Source: Bacteriovoracaceae bacterium (GTDB lineage Bacteria > Bdellovibrionota > UBA1018). Taken from it: a DNA stretch of 30,767 bases. Shown one piece after another: positions 7,924 through 16,531 of this stretch. The notes below the pieces were generated by a model. It saw nothing but the letters and a program-made list of their open reading frames with translations. It was not told the DNA's origin and did no database searches. The translations under genes were made by a program, and so were the position numbers. The stretch's first letter is position 1. Every line of letters begins with the position of its first letter. The stretch is taken from the NCBI GenBank assembly GCA_947500275.1, contig CANMSW010000003.1:1-30767 (forward strand), written 5' to 3'.

Positions 7924-8677
7924 GCCTTTCGCTCGCCTCAGGTGCGCTGACCTTCATCCAGTCGATCGGCTGATCCCTGAGCCGATCGACCAGGAACTCG
8001 TTGATCGCCTTAAAGTGCCCGCACCCGAAGAACCCCTGATAAGCTGAAAGCGGCGACGGATGGGGAGCCTCGAGCACCCTGTGTTGTTGACCTCGAATCA
8101 GTTTCTTCTTCTGCTGAGCAGGCTTACCCCAGAGCACAAAAACAACGGGGCGACTTCGCAAGTCGAGCGCCTGAATCAATCCATCTGTGAGCGATTCCCA
8201 ACCTTGGCCTCGGTGCAGACCGGCTTGGTTCGCACCGAGACGCACAGTGAGAACCGTATTCAGCAGCAAGACGCCTTGCTTCGCCCAACCCGTGAGATCA
8301 CTCCCCAGTCGATCGAATTCTTTGGGGTCTTGACCGAGCTCACTCGAGATCTCTTTGAAAATGTTTTTTAAACTTTTTGGAATCGCTCCCGCCCCATTTC
8401 GTATTCCAAAGGCGAGTCCCGTCGCATGCCCGGGCGTTGGATAGGGATCCTGCCCTAAAATGACGACTCGGACCTGATCAAAAGGGGTGAGCCGCAATGC
8501 ACGAAGGATGACGTCCGACGCGGGGGCCCATTGCTCACCTGAGCGCGTTTCCTGATCCAGGAATTTCTTCAACCGAGCGGCTTCAGGGCCCCTCGCCCAT
8601 TTCTCCACAACCGCCAACCATTCGGCTGAAAGCCCCGCAGAGATCTGTTCAATAAAATCCTTCATGGACGAAGGCAT
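7898..8677 (-). CDS. ung: uracil-DNA glycosylase, family 1
   Basis: Removes uracil from DNA, the first step of base-excision repair, in the cytoplasm. The family-1 signatures are complete: VVILGQDPYP (71-80, with the catalytic Asp), LLLNTVLTV (137-145) and APHPSPLSAY (204-213, with the catalytic His). The length of 259 aa is slightly longer than the ~225 aa E. coli enzyme. The start could be Met1 (8677) or Met5 (8665); neither has a clear ribosome site. It is transcribed in the same direction as the fecR-like gene, 41 bp downstream of it, with a small hairpin between them (GGGAC/GTCCC at 8693-8705, no T-run). Its 3' end converges with, and overlaps, the oxygenase gene. Confidence 0.95.
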   Translation of the reverse strand: MPSSMKDFIEQISAGLSAEWLAVVEKWARGPEAARLKKFLDQETRSGEQWAPASDVILRALRLTPFDQVRVVILGQDPYPTPGHATGLAFGIRNGAGAIPKSLKNIFKEISSELGQDPKEFDRLGSDLTGWAKQGVLLLNTVLTVRLGANQAGLHRGQGWESLTDGLIQALDLRSRPVVFVLWGKPAQQKKKLIRGQQHRVLEAPHPSPLSAYQGFFGCGHFKAINEFLVDRLRDQPIDWMKVSAPEASERPKLDLLSI

Positions 8678-8718
8678 CGCACGGGACGCCGTCCCACGAA
8701 ACCGAGTTTTTGATGCAA

Positions 8719-9921
8719 TTACTGCCCGATGATTACGGTCAGTCGGCGCGTCGTACTGATACCGCCTGCTGTGATCGGAGCGATATTTTGGACGGATGCG
8801 ACAACGCTTGAGTTACTCACCCCGCCTGAAAACGACGCTTGAGCAACGGACTGAGCAATCGCCTGCGGTGCAGTCACCGCAGCAATCGAAGCGGGTGGAG
8901 CGACGAAGGTATCCAGAATCAACGAGGCAGTCACGTTGGCGACTGCGCCCCCCGAGATCGACGGAGCTGGCGCACTCCCAGCCGTCGCACTGCCGGCCGG
9001 CGCACGTTCACCTGATTCAGAAGACGATGAGGCGCTTTCGCCTCCTGGGTTGCCACTCGTGTCTAGGGTCACTGCATCACTGAAGGCATTCACTTTGAAC
9101 TCAACACTCGTCGAGACCGCACTCAAAGCTTGGGGTTCTAAACGAACCACTTGAGGTGCCGCCGGAGCTACAGCTCCTGAAGCAGAGCCCGCATTCGCAG
9201 ACGAGTCCTTTGAGGCCGGTGGCTCTTCCATTTTGGCTGCGACTTGTGACCCTGCGGGAACGAGGACAGGCTTTGGCGCAGGTTTATTCTCCGCAACCGC
9301 CCCCCCTTTTGGATTCTCAGATTTCGTTTGATTCTGCTCTACAGCGACGAGCCCCTGAAGAACAGTCACGGTCGTTGTCGGGGCCCTTGCAGAACCCTGA
9401 GATGTGCTCGATCCCGAAACTTGCGAGGGACTTTCGAGAGGCGACTGAATGACGAACTCCGTTCCACGAACTCCCATCGTCGCGGCCGAACTGCGAACTT
9501 TGAATTCACCCCCAGGCCCAAGCGGCTTCGAAACTGCCGCTCGCGCTGAACCATAGGGGAGCCCGATTTCAATTTTTCTTCCGGGCCCGCCGCCTTCGAC
9601 TTTTTTAACGTGAAAAAGCGCACTGGCACCGATATCGATCACGGTCTTATCAATCATCAAGAGCTTCACCGAAGCGCTGCTTGAAGTGTTGATCGTATCC
9701 CCTTCAAAAACTTCATCGCCTGTCTTGGCGACTCGAACGGGCTTCCCCCCCGATCGCTCGGAGCGGATCAACGCCCCGCCTTTGCTACTCACAATCGTTG
9801 CAATCGAACTCACTGCCCCTAGGGCATTCCAGGACGCGGAAGCGGCAATCGCGAACGTCAGTGATACTGTCAAAAACTTAACTGAAGAACCGAATGTTGA
9901 TCGAGGTGAGTTTTTTTCCAT
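8719..9921 (-). CDS. FecR-domain exported protein with low-complexity C-terminal region
   Basis: The start at ATG 9921 is set by AGGAAGG seven bases upstream (400 aa). A longer frame to 10005 lacks a ribosome site. Residues 1-36 form a signal peptide ending at ALGA. A FecR domain follows at about 42-155: repressor-like KTGDEVFEGDTINTSSSASVK..., then GSARAAV and the signature ATMGVRGTEF. The second half is rich in Ser, Ala, Pro and Gly and has no recognisable fold. Stand-alone FecR-domain proteins of this type are usually periplasmic and not linked to iron uptake; no ECF sigma factor gene is nearby. It is divergent from a TPR/outer-membrane barrel gene, which suggests that the two act together at the envelope. 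Confidence 0.85.
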   Translation of the reverse strand: MEKNSPRSTFGSSVKFLTVSLTFAIAASASWNALGAVSSIATIVSSKGGALIRSERSGGKPVRVAKTGDEVFEGDTINTSSSASVKLLMIDKTVIDIGASALFHVKKVEGGGPGRKIEIGLPYGSARAAVSKPLGPGGEFKVRSSAATMGVRGTEFVIQSPLESPSQVSGSSTSQGSARAPTTTVTVLQGLVAVEQNQTKSENPKGGAVAENKPAPKPVLVPAGSQVAAKMEEPPASKDSSANAGSASGAVAPAAPQVVRLEPQALSAVSTSVEFKVNAFSDAVTLDTSGNPGGESASSSSESGERAPAGSATAGSAPAPSISGGAVANVTASLILDTFVAPPASIAAVTAPQAIAQSVAQASFSGGVSNSSVVASVQNIAPITAGGISTTRRLTVIIGQ

Positions 9922-10008
9922 GGATCCGCCTTCCTGGACGAAAAAGATCGTCCTTCTAGTATCGGCCATCCCGGGCGAGGCCTCAAGGCGTGTCCCGAAA
10001 GACATGGA

Positions 10009-10023
10009 AAACGATAATCGTTT
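10009..10023. promoter_or_regulatory. palindrome in the fecR-like / TPR-barrel divergent region
   Basis: A perfect inverted repeat AAACGAT-A-ATCGTTT sits midway between the divergent starts at 9921 and 10071. Its placement fits an operator shared by both genes. No known regulator motif is recognised, and no regulator gene lies next to it. Confidence 0.4.
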
Positions 10024-10070
10024 AAAGAAAACCCATGAAGATCTGAGAACTTCCCCCTAAGATCAGTGAA

Positions 10071-11786
10071 GTGACTCCAAGGATCGGATTCGCACGACAC
10101 AGCGAAACTCATTTTAACTTCCTCATCGCTCCTCCAAAACCGACTTCCAAAGTGGGAAGAGTCAGGACGACGACGTTTGTTGCTTCAGCACTCCTCCTGA
10201 TCGGTCTCCCTTCGTCCTCCCATGCCGAGGACGCTATCGACGCTGCGCTGTCTGCCGAGACCGATGCAACGACCCCGCTTCCTGAAGCCTCCCATCCGGA
10301 CTTGCTCGATGAAGCGGAATACGCCGAAGCGGTCATCGCGTTCAACGGGCGCAAAAACCAAGATGCGATCAAGATTCTGGACGTGATCCTGAAGCGCACC
10401 CCTGGACACTTAGGCTCGCTCGAACTCCTGGCACTTCTTCAGAAGACCACCGGAAAAGAAGATGAATCACTTGCCACTTATCAAAAAATCTTAAAAGCAA
10501 AACCTCCCGCCGAGCGCGGTCCATATCACTTCGAAGTGGGGACAATCCTTTTCAAAAGAAAAAATTTCACGTCAGCCCAGAAATTTTTCGATCACGCCCT
10601 CAGACGAAACTTCAACGCCGTCGCGTGCCATTTTTTCTTGGGCCTGATCGACTTAGGCGAACGCAAATTCCCATCCGCCTCTGACCACTTCCGCGCAGTC
10701 ACCGACAGTGGCAACAACGAATTCGTGGCAGCAGCCCACTACTACCTAGGCGTGGCCCAATATCAATTAGGTGCTGGAACCGAGGGGACGTCCGAACTCC
10801 TCGAAGCGCGCGACCGCGCGGCCAAGTTTCCCGACAACGCGCTTGCCCAGCAAGTTTCCAAAGCCGCATCCGAAGCCCTCAAGCCTCAAGGCGGCTCGCG
10901 CTGGTTCGGTAACTTTTCAACTTTAGGTCAAAACGACACGAACGTCCTTTTGACTCCCGACTCTCTTCCCGACTCGGCTTCAGCGGGAAAAGCTTCTGCA
11001 AAAGTGGTCCTGAGCGGGAGTATCGGAAGGATGAGCTCTGCTTTGGAACCCTGGCAATGGGTCCCTTCTTTTCGAACGGTTCTGAATCGAAATTTCAACG
11101 AAGACGCAGCCGAGGCCCAGTTTATTACGAGCAACCTCGTCTTCTTTTTGAACCGACGCCCTTTAGCGGCAAACAACTGGGGCATCAAAACGGAGGTAGC
11201 CTCGACGTTTCAATTCTTGACGACGGACTCGAGCTCAAGCTCTGGAAGTTACTCCCCTTACAGCTACACAGGCGAAATCGGTGGATACGGGAAGATCAGA
11301 CTTTCACCCAACTGGAAACTGCTCCTCGAAGCAGCGGCTCGCCCACAAAACTTCCTGACCGATGAATCGACAGGCACCGCTCAAAGATCGGGCTATTCGG
11401 CAGCGTTAAAGACAACCTTGCGATCCGATACCGGTTTTTCAAGCCTCGTTAAGCCGGAGTTAGCACTCGGAACGGAATATTTCAGGACGGAAGGTGTTGA
11501 TTTCCGCGGGCTCACTTGGAGTGCAGATCTCTCGAACACGGCCCGAATCCTCGGAAGGGACGCTTGGACTCTAGGAGTGAGCGTCCAAGGTGTGAATTAT
11601 CCCGAACGTTCGGAGGGTGGCCGCAGCGACACGACCCTCACGGTGAGGACGTCCTATATCATTCCACTCTCGTCTTCACTCGCTATTCTTACTGACGCGA
11701 GCTGGACGAATAACATTTCTAACGTGGATGACCTCTTTAGCTACAAGCGGACGCTGGTGAGCGCCGGGGTCAATTTTAGCTTCTAA
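10071..11786 (+). CDS. TPR protein with C-terminal outer-membrane beta-barrel
   Basis: The N-terminus carries a late signal sequence (hydrophobic TFVASALLLIGLPSSSHA at about 35-52). About 70-270 forms several TPR repeats, seen in alternations such as GHLGSLELLALLQKTTGKEDESL and ACHFFLGLIDLGERKFPSA. From about 275 to the end the sequence alternates polar and hydrophobic residues and ends VSAGVNFSF. The terminal Phe and aromatic girdle are typical of an outer-membrane barrel. The architecture resembles surface-lipoprotein assembly modifiers, but identity is not claimed. The listed start is GTG 10071; a GTG at 10152 would place the signal peptide closer to the N-terminus and may be the true start. 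It is divergent from the FecR-domain gene. Confidence 0.78.
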   Translation: MTPRIGFARHSETHFNFLIAPPKPTSKVGRVRTTTFVASALLLIGLPSSSHAEDAIDAALSAETDATTPLPEASHPDLLDEAEYAEAVIAFNGRKNQDAIKILDVILKRTPGHLGSLELLALLQKTTGKEDESLATYQKILKAKPPAERGPYHFEVGTILFKRKNFTSAQKFFDHALRRNFNAVACHFFLGLIDLGERKFPSASDHFRAVTDSGNNEFVAAAHYYLGVAQYQLGAGTEGTSELLEARDRAAKFPDNALAQQVSKAASEALKPQGGSRWFGNFSTLGQNDTNVLLTPDSLPDSASAGKASAKVVLSGSIGRMSSALEPWQWVPSFRTVLNRNFNEDAAEAQFITSNLVFFLNRRPLAANNWGIKTEVASTFQFLTTDSSSSSGSYSPYSYTGEIGGYGKIRLSPNWKLLLEAAARPQNFLTDESTGTAQRSGYSAALKTTLRSDTGFSSLVKPELALGTEYFRTEGVDFRGLTWSADLSNTARILGRDAWTLGVSVQGVNYPERSEGGRSDTTLTVRTSYIIPLSSSLAILTDASWTNNISNVDDLFSYKRTLVSAGVNFSF

Positions 11787-11827
11787 TCACCGCAGACGAA
11801 TTCGCCGAAGCCGGGTGATCCATGGAC

Positions 11828-12037
11828 TCACTGAGTCACGGGCGGCACAGCCGGACTACCCGTTTGAGTCGTGTCAGCGGGCAAAGCCTGAACTTGCTGC
11901 GCTTCCTGACTCGCCTGCTTCTTTTGCTCAAGCGCGGTGTAAATCGTTCCACCCAACGCGACCACTAAGCCCGCAAGACCCAAACCAAAGACCAACGTGT
12001 AGCGTTTAAATTCGTCCATAACCGAAAGAACTGCCAT
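11828..12037 (-). CDS. small single-pass membrane protein
   Basis: A 69-aa protein with one clear transmembrane segment (VFGLGLAGLVVALGGTIYTAL, about residues 16-36) preceded by a charged MDEFKRY. It is followed by a Gln/Ala/Thr/Pro-rich tail that is probably periplasmic. Met1 (12037) and Met7 (12019) are both possible starts; neither has a strong ribosome site. The stop codon lies within a perfect GACTCA-C-TGAGTC palindrome, and the gene converges with the TPR/barrel gene across 41 bp. It is divergent from the DUF155 gene. I recognise no family. Composition and topology support a real gene, but conservation is untested. Confidence 0.55.
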   Translation of the reverse strand: MAVLSVMDEFKRYTLVFGLGLAGLVVALGGTIYTALEQKKQASQEAQQVQALPADTTQTGSPAVPPVTQ

Positions 12038-12112
12038 GAAATCGAGAGGTTTTCCAGTCCCGGCCTTTCTAGGTTAAACTAAAGAGGAGTCGCCCGAGCA
12101 GGTATCCAAACC

Positions 12113-13276
12113 ATGATTAAATCCACACCCGTCACCTCTCAATCCAACGTCCCCTCCTCAGGGGTACCTCGAGACCCCGTCGTCCACCGGGGTAAAGTCG
12201 TGATTTACCGTGTGTTTGATGTCGCCGAGGAAATAGACCTCTCCCGATTGGAATCTATTTTAAGCGACTCTTCCGTCGAAAGCCGCGTCAAGATGGACAA
12301 AAAGCACCGTCCATCGGTCGTCGTGCGAAATGCCCCTGTGCGGCTCCGCTTAGGTGAAGTGCACGTTCGCATCGGCGAGACGACGTACCTTTGCGAGGGA
12401 TTCGCGACCGCCATGGACTACGGGGTCCTCTCCATTTCCCTTCATTTGCCGCTCCCTAAAGATGCACGGTGGAGTGACCTGATTCGACTCGGGGCCGCCA
12501 TCAATGCTTCGGCCGGCTCAAATGATGAAATTGACGCCGTCTGTCACAAAAGGTCAGCCGAAGTTTCAGAGCAAATCGGGACCGCGCTCAAAAATCCATC
12601 CGAATGGCACATCTCAGAGGATTACGTCCTCTGGTTTTTGGAAGAGGTCAGCGGAATCAAAAAAGCCTCAGACCTTCTGGAGCACGCGGACCTCCCTGCG
12701 CTGATTCTTGCCGAGAAGACAGACACCCTCGCCTCTCCCTCCAGGGACGGCATCCTCGAGAATACCTTTCAATATGCGACCGATGATTTAGTCGTCATCG
12801 ATTGGAACAGTGCCGTCATTTACGAACCCAGCGGTCAGATGGAAATCGCTGATATCATCGAGTTCGCCCTCTCGCATCTCCTAGAAGTCCGCTATTATGA
12901 CGACCTTCTCGATCGCCGACTATCCGAGCTTTACGACGCCGTGGACGAACGAAGACGATCGACCTGGCGCCGTCGCTTCTCGAATCTCGCGCACGAGGCC
13001 AATACACGCTTTCTGGAGATCTCGGAAATCATGGAACGTGTAGACAATTCCATTAAAGTGGTCGGCGATTATTACTTAGCGGTCATTTTTCGGGCAGCAA
13101 TCCGACGTTTCCGAGTGCTTGACTGGCAACAAAGCATCACCCGGAAAATGAATTCCTTGGCGCGGGTTTCAGAGCTTCTTCAAGGCGAAATGAACGTTCG
13201 CAGAAGCCATATTTTGGAAGTCATCGTCATCCTCCTGATCGCCTTCGAAATCCTCTCCGCGTTTTTAAGACACTGA
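12113..13276 (+). CDS. RMND1/RMD1-like DUF155 family protein with C-terminal membrane anchor
   Basis: The DUF155 family (eukaryotic RMND1/RMD1, bacterial homologues of unknown role) is recognised from LVVIDWNSAVIYEPSG (226-241), ALSHLLEVRYYDDLLDRRL (252-270) and the closing hydrophobic segment ILEVIVILLIAFEIL (367-381). Eukaryotic members are mitochondrial and have been linked to mitochondrial translation; the bacterial function is unknown. The N-terminal 30 residues look disordered. The ATG at 12113 lacks a good ribosome site but no better start is near. The last 31 codons plus 40 bp of downstream sequence recur at 21757-21894, with mostly synonymous differences. The 3' end of this copy may therefore have been delivered by an integrated element, and the original tail left at the far side. 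Confidence 0.82.
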   Translation: MIKSTPVTSQSNVPSSGVPRDPVVHRGKVVIYRVFDVAEEIDLSRLESILSDSSVESRVKMDKKHRPSVVVRNAPVRLRLGEVHVRIGETTYLCEGFATAMDYGVLSISLHLPLPKDARWSDLIRLGAAINASAGSNDEIDAVCHKRSAEVSEQIGTALKNPSEWHISEDYVLWFLEEVSGIKKASDLLEHADLPALILAEKTDTLASPSRDGILENTFQYATDDLVVIDWNSAVIYEPSGQMEIADIIEFALSHLLEVRYYDDLLDRRLSELYDAVDERRRSTWRRRFSNLAHEANTRFLEISEIMERVDNSIKVVGDYYLAVIFRAAIRRFRVLDWQQSITRKMNSLARVSELLQGEMNVRRSHILEVIVILLIAFEILSAFLRH

Positions 13277-13316
13277 AGCGCAGAGGAAATTGAGAGTGAA
13301 GAAGCGATGAATGCCT
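13179..13316 (+). repeat. left copy of the DUF155 3'-end direct repeat (possible att site)
   Basis: This 138-bp segment spans the last 31 codons of the DUF155 gene and 40 bp after its stop, and is matched without gaps by 21757-21894. The first 27 bases are identical in both copies. After that most codon differences are synonymous (12 of 17 changed codons). The identical 27 bp could be the crossover site of an integrative element that restores the gene end. Confidence 0.7.
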
Positions 13317-13396
13317 CCCTCTAGGAGGAGGTCCCAGATATTCAAGGGAGAGCTTATTAATCAATGAGTGACTCTAGAATTCCGGAGGTTTAAAGA

Positions 13397-13795
13397 TTGA
13401 TTATGAACTCTACACATCATTCGGACTCACTCAAGCACCTCTACAACCTCTGGCACAAAGGCGAAATCCATACTCTTGAGGCGGAGTTCCCGGCGAACCT
13501 CACCTTCGAGATCAAAGGCCAGAGCTCAATCGCCGGAAAGCACGACCGCGCAAAATTTGCTCGCCTGTTTGAGTTAATGAAGGAGAAGTCGGGCGGGACC
13601 TTTCAGTCTGAGGTCCACGACATTCTTGTGAGCGATCGGCACGGAATGGTGCTCTCCACTCACAAGCTCACACTCGCCGGAAAAGCTCTCGAGTACCGCA
13701 GCGTTCACGTCTGGCGCTTTGAGAACGGAAAACCGATCGCAGGTTACGAATACCTTCGCGACCAGTACCAGTTCGACCAGATCTGGAAAGCGTAA
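13397..13795 (+). CDS. NTF2-like / SnoaL-fold protein
   Basis: A 132-aa protein with the pattern of a small NTF2-like (SnoaL-type) cone fold: helical N-terminus (HLYNLWHKGEIHTL), FEIKGQSSIAGKHDRAKFARLF near 34-55, then beta strands ending in VHVWRFENGKPIAGYEYLRDQ (about 108-128). Such folds serve as small enzymes or binding domains; no catalytic residues can be assigned. The ribosome site GGAGG at 13384-13388 favours the TTG at 13397 (eight-base spacing) over the ATG at 13403 (14 bases), so an unusual TTG start is plausible. It is the first gene inside the repeat-bracketed segment and is followed by a hairpin. Confidence 0.65.
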   Translation: MIMNSTHHSDSLKHLYNLWHKGEIHTLEAEFPANLTFEIKGQSSIAGKHDRAKFARLFELMKEKSGGTFQSEVHDILVSDRHGMVLSTHKLTLAGKALEYRSVHVWRFENGKPIAGYEYLRDQYQFDQIWKA

Positions 13796-13809
13796 AGAGG
13801 CTTCTTTGG

Positions 13810-13840
13810 GGCTCACTCCACTCCACTACCGGGGTGAGCC
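13810..13840 (+). terminator. hairpin after the NTF2-like gene
   Basis: GGCTCAC (13810-13816) pairs with GTGAGCC (13834-13840) across a 17-base loop, 15 bp after the stop codon. No T-run follows, so it is a weak or factor-dependent terminator at best. Confidence 0.35.
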
Positions 13841-13896
13841 AGGCCCTAAGAGGGTCTCCTCTAGCAACAGGCTAGGACCGGTAATCCCAGGACCCC

Positions 13897-14262
13897 GAAC
13901 TCGGCTACCGCTACGAAGCAACCTATATCGGATTCTCTCTTGCCCGGGATCTCGCCAAGTGCGAACTGACTTGTGACGTCATCGCTCCGGGAAGCATCCC
14001 TCGCGTTCACGGCAACCAGGTCAAGACCGACCGAATCGATGCTGCGAAGCTAGCCCAATTCCATACCAATGAAATCCTGAGCACCGTTACCATTTCGGAC
14101 GAGTCACTTGAGAAGGATCGCGACCTTCTTCGCTCGCGCGAGTTCGTGTTGCGGGAGCTGACGGAGGTCAGAACTCACATTCAATCCCTCTTGCGTCGCA
14201 GCGGACTGCTCAGTTCTTTACGGATTTCAGGTCTTGCCCCTGAAAAAAACCACCCCATATAA
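13897..14262 (+). pseudogene. IS110-family transposase fragment
   Basis: Translating 13897-14262 gives 121 codons typical of the N-terminal DEDD domain of IS110-family transposases. GYRYEATYIGFSLARDL corresponds to the YEA..GYgLaR.L block, CDVIAPGSIPR to the VvAPslIPr block, and VKTDRIDAAKLAQF to the KTDRrDA.kLArl motif. A stop (TAA, 13882-13884) lies just upstream in frame, there is no start codon, and the frame stops 121 codons in, where family members have 300-400 residues. The first catalytic Asp region and the whole C-terminal Tnp_IS116/110/902 domain are gone. This is a dead remnant; no ends of the element could be found. It marks the segment as a place of past insertion. Confidence 0.85.
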
Positions 14263-14288
14263 AAAAAGCGATTCCCTCCTCAATAGAC

Positions 14289-14675
14289 TTATTCAGTAAC
14301 AGTCACGGTAGGCAGCTTGAATGTATATCGGTTTCCCAACTTGATCGAAGGGGTCTTACTTCCTGTTTCCTTGACCAGGTCAAAAAGGTCGACGGTTCCT
14401 TCCTGACTAATGAGCGCTTCGCAAAAGTCTGGCCCGCTTGCTACGTCCTGAACGATCACTTCCGCAGATTCAAGGAACCCGCCTGAGCCCGCTTTGAGTT
14501 TCAGACTGACTTCCGGAGCGTGCCTTGCACAGCCACCACCAACAACGTAGCTATATGAGAATTGGCCACGTTCAAATTTTACACTCGATAGCGAAAGAGG
14601 CCCGCTGCGGACATCCGCAAACGCATTTACTGCAACAAACGCTGAAAGCGCGGCAAAGACGAAAGATTTACTCAT
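14289..14675 (-). CDS. small secreted protein of unknown function
   Basis: A 128-aa protein with a clean signal peptide (MSKSFVFAALSAFVAVNAFA, cleavage before Asp21). The mature part is predicted to be mostly beta: SLSSVKFERGQFSYSYVVGGG, VSLKLKAGSG, then KLGNRYTFKLPTVTV. Two cysteines (in GGCAR and DFCEA) could form a disulfide. The start is certain: GGAGG lies about six bases before the ATG at 14675. I recognise no family. It stands alone on the minus strand between the IS110 remnant and a 508-bp gap, and gives no sign of damage, unlike its neighbours. Confidence 0.75.
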   Translation of the reverse strand: MSKSFVFAALSAFVAVNAFADVRSGPLSLSSVKFERGQFSYSYVVGGGCARHAPEVSLKLKAGSGGFLESAEVIVQDVASGPDFCEALISQEGTVDLFDLVKETGSKTPSIKLGNRYTFKLPTVTVTE

Positions 14676-15183
14676 GAGTAACCTCCAATGGATTGTGGCG
14701 CCGATAAAGACCCATGTTTACTCGGCGGGGTTGGCTTCGTGTGCTTAGAAATTTCAAAGCACCTTTTTCATTCGGGAGCTCCTCAAGCAGGACTAACCTG
14801 ATTGAGAGCTTCTCCCGGTTTCGGGGTCTGTGTATCCCAGCAGGATCGTGATTTTGACTGAGAAATATTACGCGAATAAGACGAGAAAAAAGAGAACATA
14901 AGAAATTCAAACTGCATTGCGCACCCCCAGATCCTTCCACTCTGGGACCCAAACGGGGCTCCAATGGGTTGCGCTCGGGGTGCTGTGAGGTTGTCTTTTA
15001 GGAAATCTGCGAAGCTTTTCGCCTTTGTCTCGGGACTTGGCCTAAGCACCCTGAACGAATCGATTGAGATTGAAATGAGGTGACAGAAAAATTGACGAGG
15101 TCCTATCTTGGGAACCGTAGAAATTTTGTGGGATTCCAGTAGGATGAGAGTTGCCGGTTCTGGTTCATAAGGGGACTTCTGAC
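14676..15183. other. intergenic, no gene recognised
   Basis: 508 bp between the divergent secreted-protein gene and the frameshifted regulator. It presumably holds both promoters; a TTGACG lies at about 15092-15097 without a convincing -10. Open frames here have no signal, domain or ribosome site that I would accept. Confidence 0.5.
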
Positions 15184-16355
15184 ATGAAAGACGTACTTCG
15201 AGGGATAGAACTCAAGAGTGCAATCGAAGCGTTGGAGGCCGATTGCAAGAATCGAGAGCGCGCGCGCCTCCTGAAGTCGATCCCGGCGCTTTTGGCGCGT
15301 GTGCGAGATACAGGTCACGTGCGGCTTCGCGCATTGGACTGGTACTGGCGCGCCGGATTACACATGGAAGGTGCGAAGCTGGCCTTTTGGAAAGAGTCTA
15401 CTTGAACACCTGAACCCCCGCTCCACTCGAGGCCGCGCTCTCCTTGCGATGGATCACCTGGGACTAGGAAATCATTTGCAGGTGGTGTCGACTCTGGAAA
15501 AGATTTCCTCATCTCCCGCACGCGAGAATCGATTTCGTGGCCGCAGAGCAGCGAATTCCCGAGATCGCCACTCTGGCGCCCCACTGGTTTGGATACAGTC
15601 GCATTTGGAAATCTCGATTGTGGGTCAAGTTGGGGCAGAGACAGGAAGCCAGAGCGACTCTGGATCGGGCGCTTGTGCATTATGAGCGCGGCATGCAGGA
15701 CTTGCAGCAGTGGAGGATTCTTCTCGTCCTCGATGAAATGAAAACGCACGGGCTTCTCTCCGCAAAAGAAAGCGAAGCGTTTGACCGATACCCGCTCAAG
15801 CCCATGCTTTGCAGAAATCAGTATACAGCGCCATGGGAGCCGGGAAATTCACTCTATCAGTTCCGTCTTTCTTCTGATGAGTGGACCGAAAAGGGTCAGG
15901 TGCGACTGGGTATTCCTCTGGAGTGGCGCCTGGCTGCAGGATTGGCTTTGTCTGGGGATTTGGGGATCCACACGAATCTGATCAAGTGCTGGCTCTGGCC
16001 CGATTCACTTGCCACGTTCTTTCAACTGGAGGGACGACTCACGCAGTTGGTTCGTCGCCTGCGAAACGAACATGGCTTTCAAATCCTGCGCGAGCGCGAA
16101 TCCCTCTGGCTCGATCCTGCGGGTCGCAATCAATTGGGCGTACTTCCCACAGGCGATGAGCGACCTTCCTTCGTAAACGCGCGTGGATCAGATTCATTCA
16201 TCGCCTCTGATTTGGGCCGCTACTATTCGATATCTCAGAGCATGGCTCGAGTAGTGCTCGCGCAATGGCTTGAAGCGGGATGGATCAAGCGCGAGGGGGC
16301 GGGACGGTCCACGCGATACCACGGCTCCCATGCGAATCCAGGCCCTTCCAATTAA
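15184..16355 (+). pseudogene. frameshifted winged-helix regulator-like protein
   Basis: Three consecutive frames seem to belong to one gene of about 390 codons. Frame A runs 15184 to about 15390 (MKDVLRGIELKSAIEALEAD... to LAFWKE). Frame B continues at about 15385-15530 (SLLEHLNPRSTRGRALLAM...VVSTLEKISS). Frame C runs from about 15520 to 16355 (RIDFVAAEQRIPEIATLAPHW...). Residues match up across each break without a gap in sense. The middle has helical, TPR-like sequence (EARATLDRALVHYERGM). About 170-220 residues from the end is a winged-helix-like stretch (FFQLEGRLTQLVRRLRNE), and a second HTH (YYSISQSMARVVLAQWLEAGWIKREG) lies near the C-terminus, ending GRSTRY. Two shifts suggest decay rather than a read error. 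The target is unknown. Confidence 0.6.
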
Positions 16356-16383
16356 AGGGAAGCTTTCCTGCCTAAGACCAGGC

Positions 16384-16531
16384 ACTCGCGCACCGAAACC
16401 CACCGACCAAGCCCAAAAACGGGGTAAAACGCGGCATTCCGTCTGGCCGCGGCCCGTAAACTGGCGAATTCACCTCCGCTGAGTCGGGCGGAGTTATAAT
16501 CAAGCTGCGTCGCCCCTGGGGCATTTCACAG
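16384..16531. repeat. ATPase-flanking repeat, copy 1
   Basis: Aligns without gaps to 17883-18030 (constant offset 1499 bp). It starts ACTCGCG in both and contains a 27-bp identical core (16460-16486 against 17959-17985). The core includes a small hairpin, CTCCGC (16474-16479) with GCGGAG (16488-16493). The first ATPase gene ends inside this copy (stop at 16526-16528). Overall identity is roughly two thirds to three quarters by eye. Confidence 0.6.

Noticed and set aside
14668..15049. two minus-strand frames in the gap before the frameshifted regulator
   Set aside because: They have mixed low-sense composition, no ribosome site and no motif.
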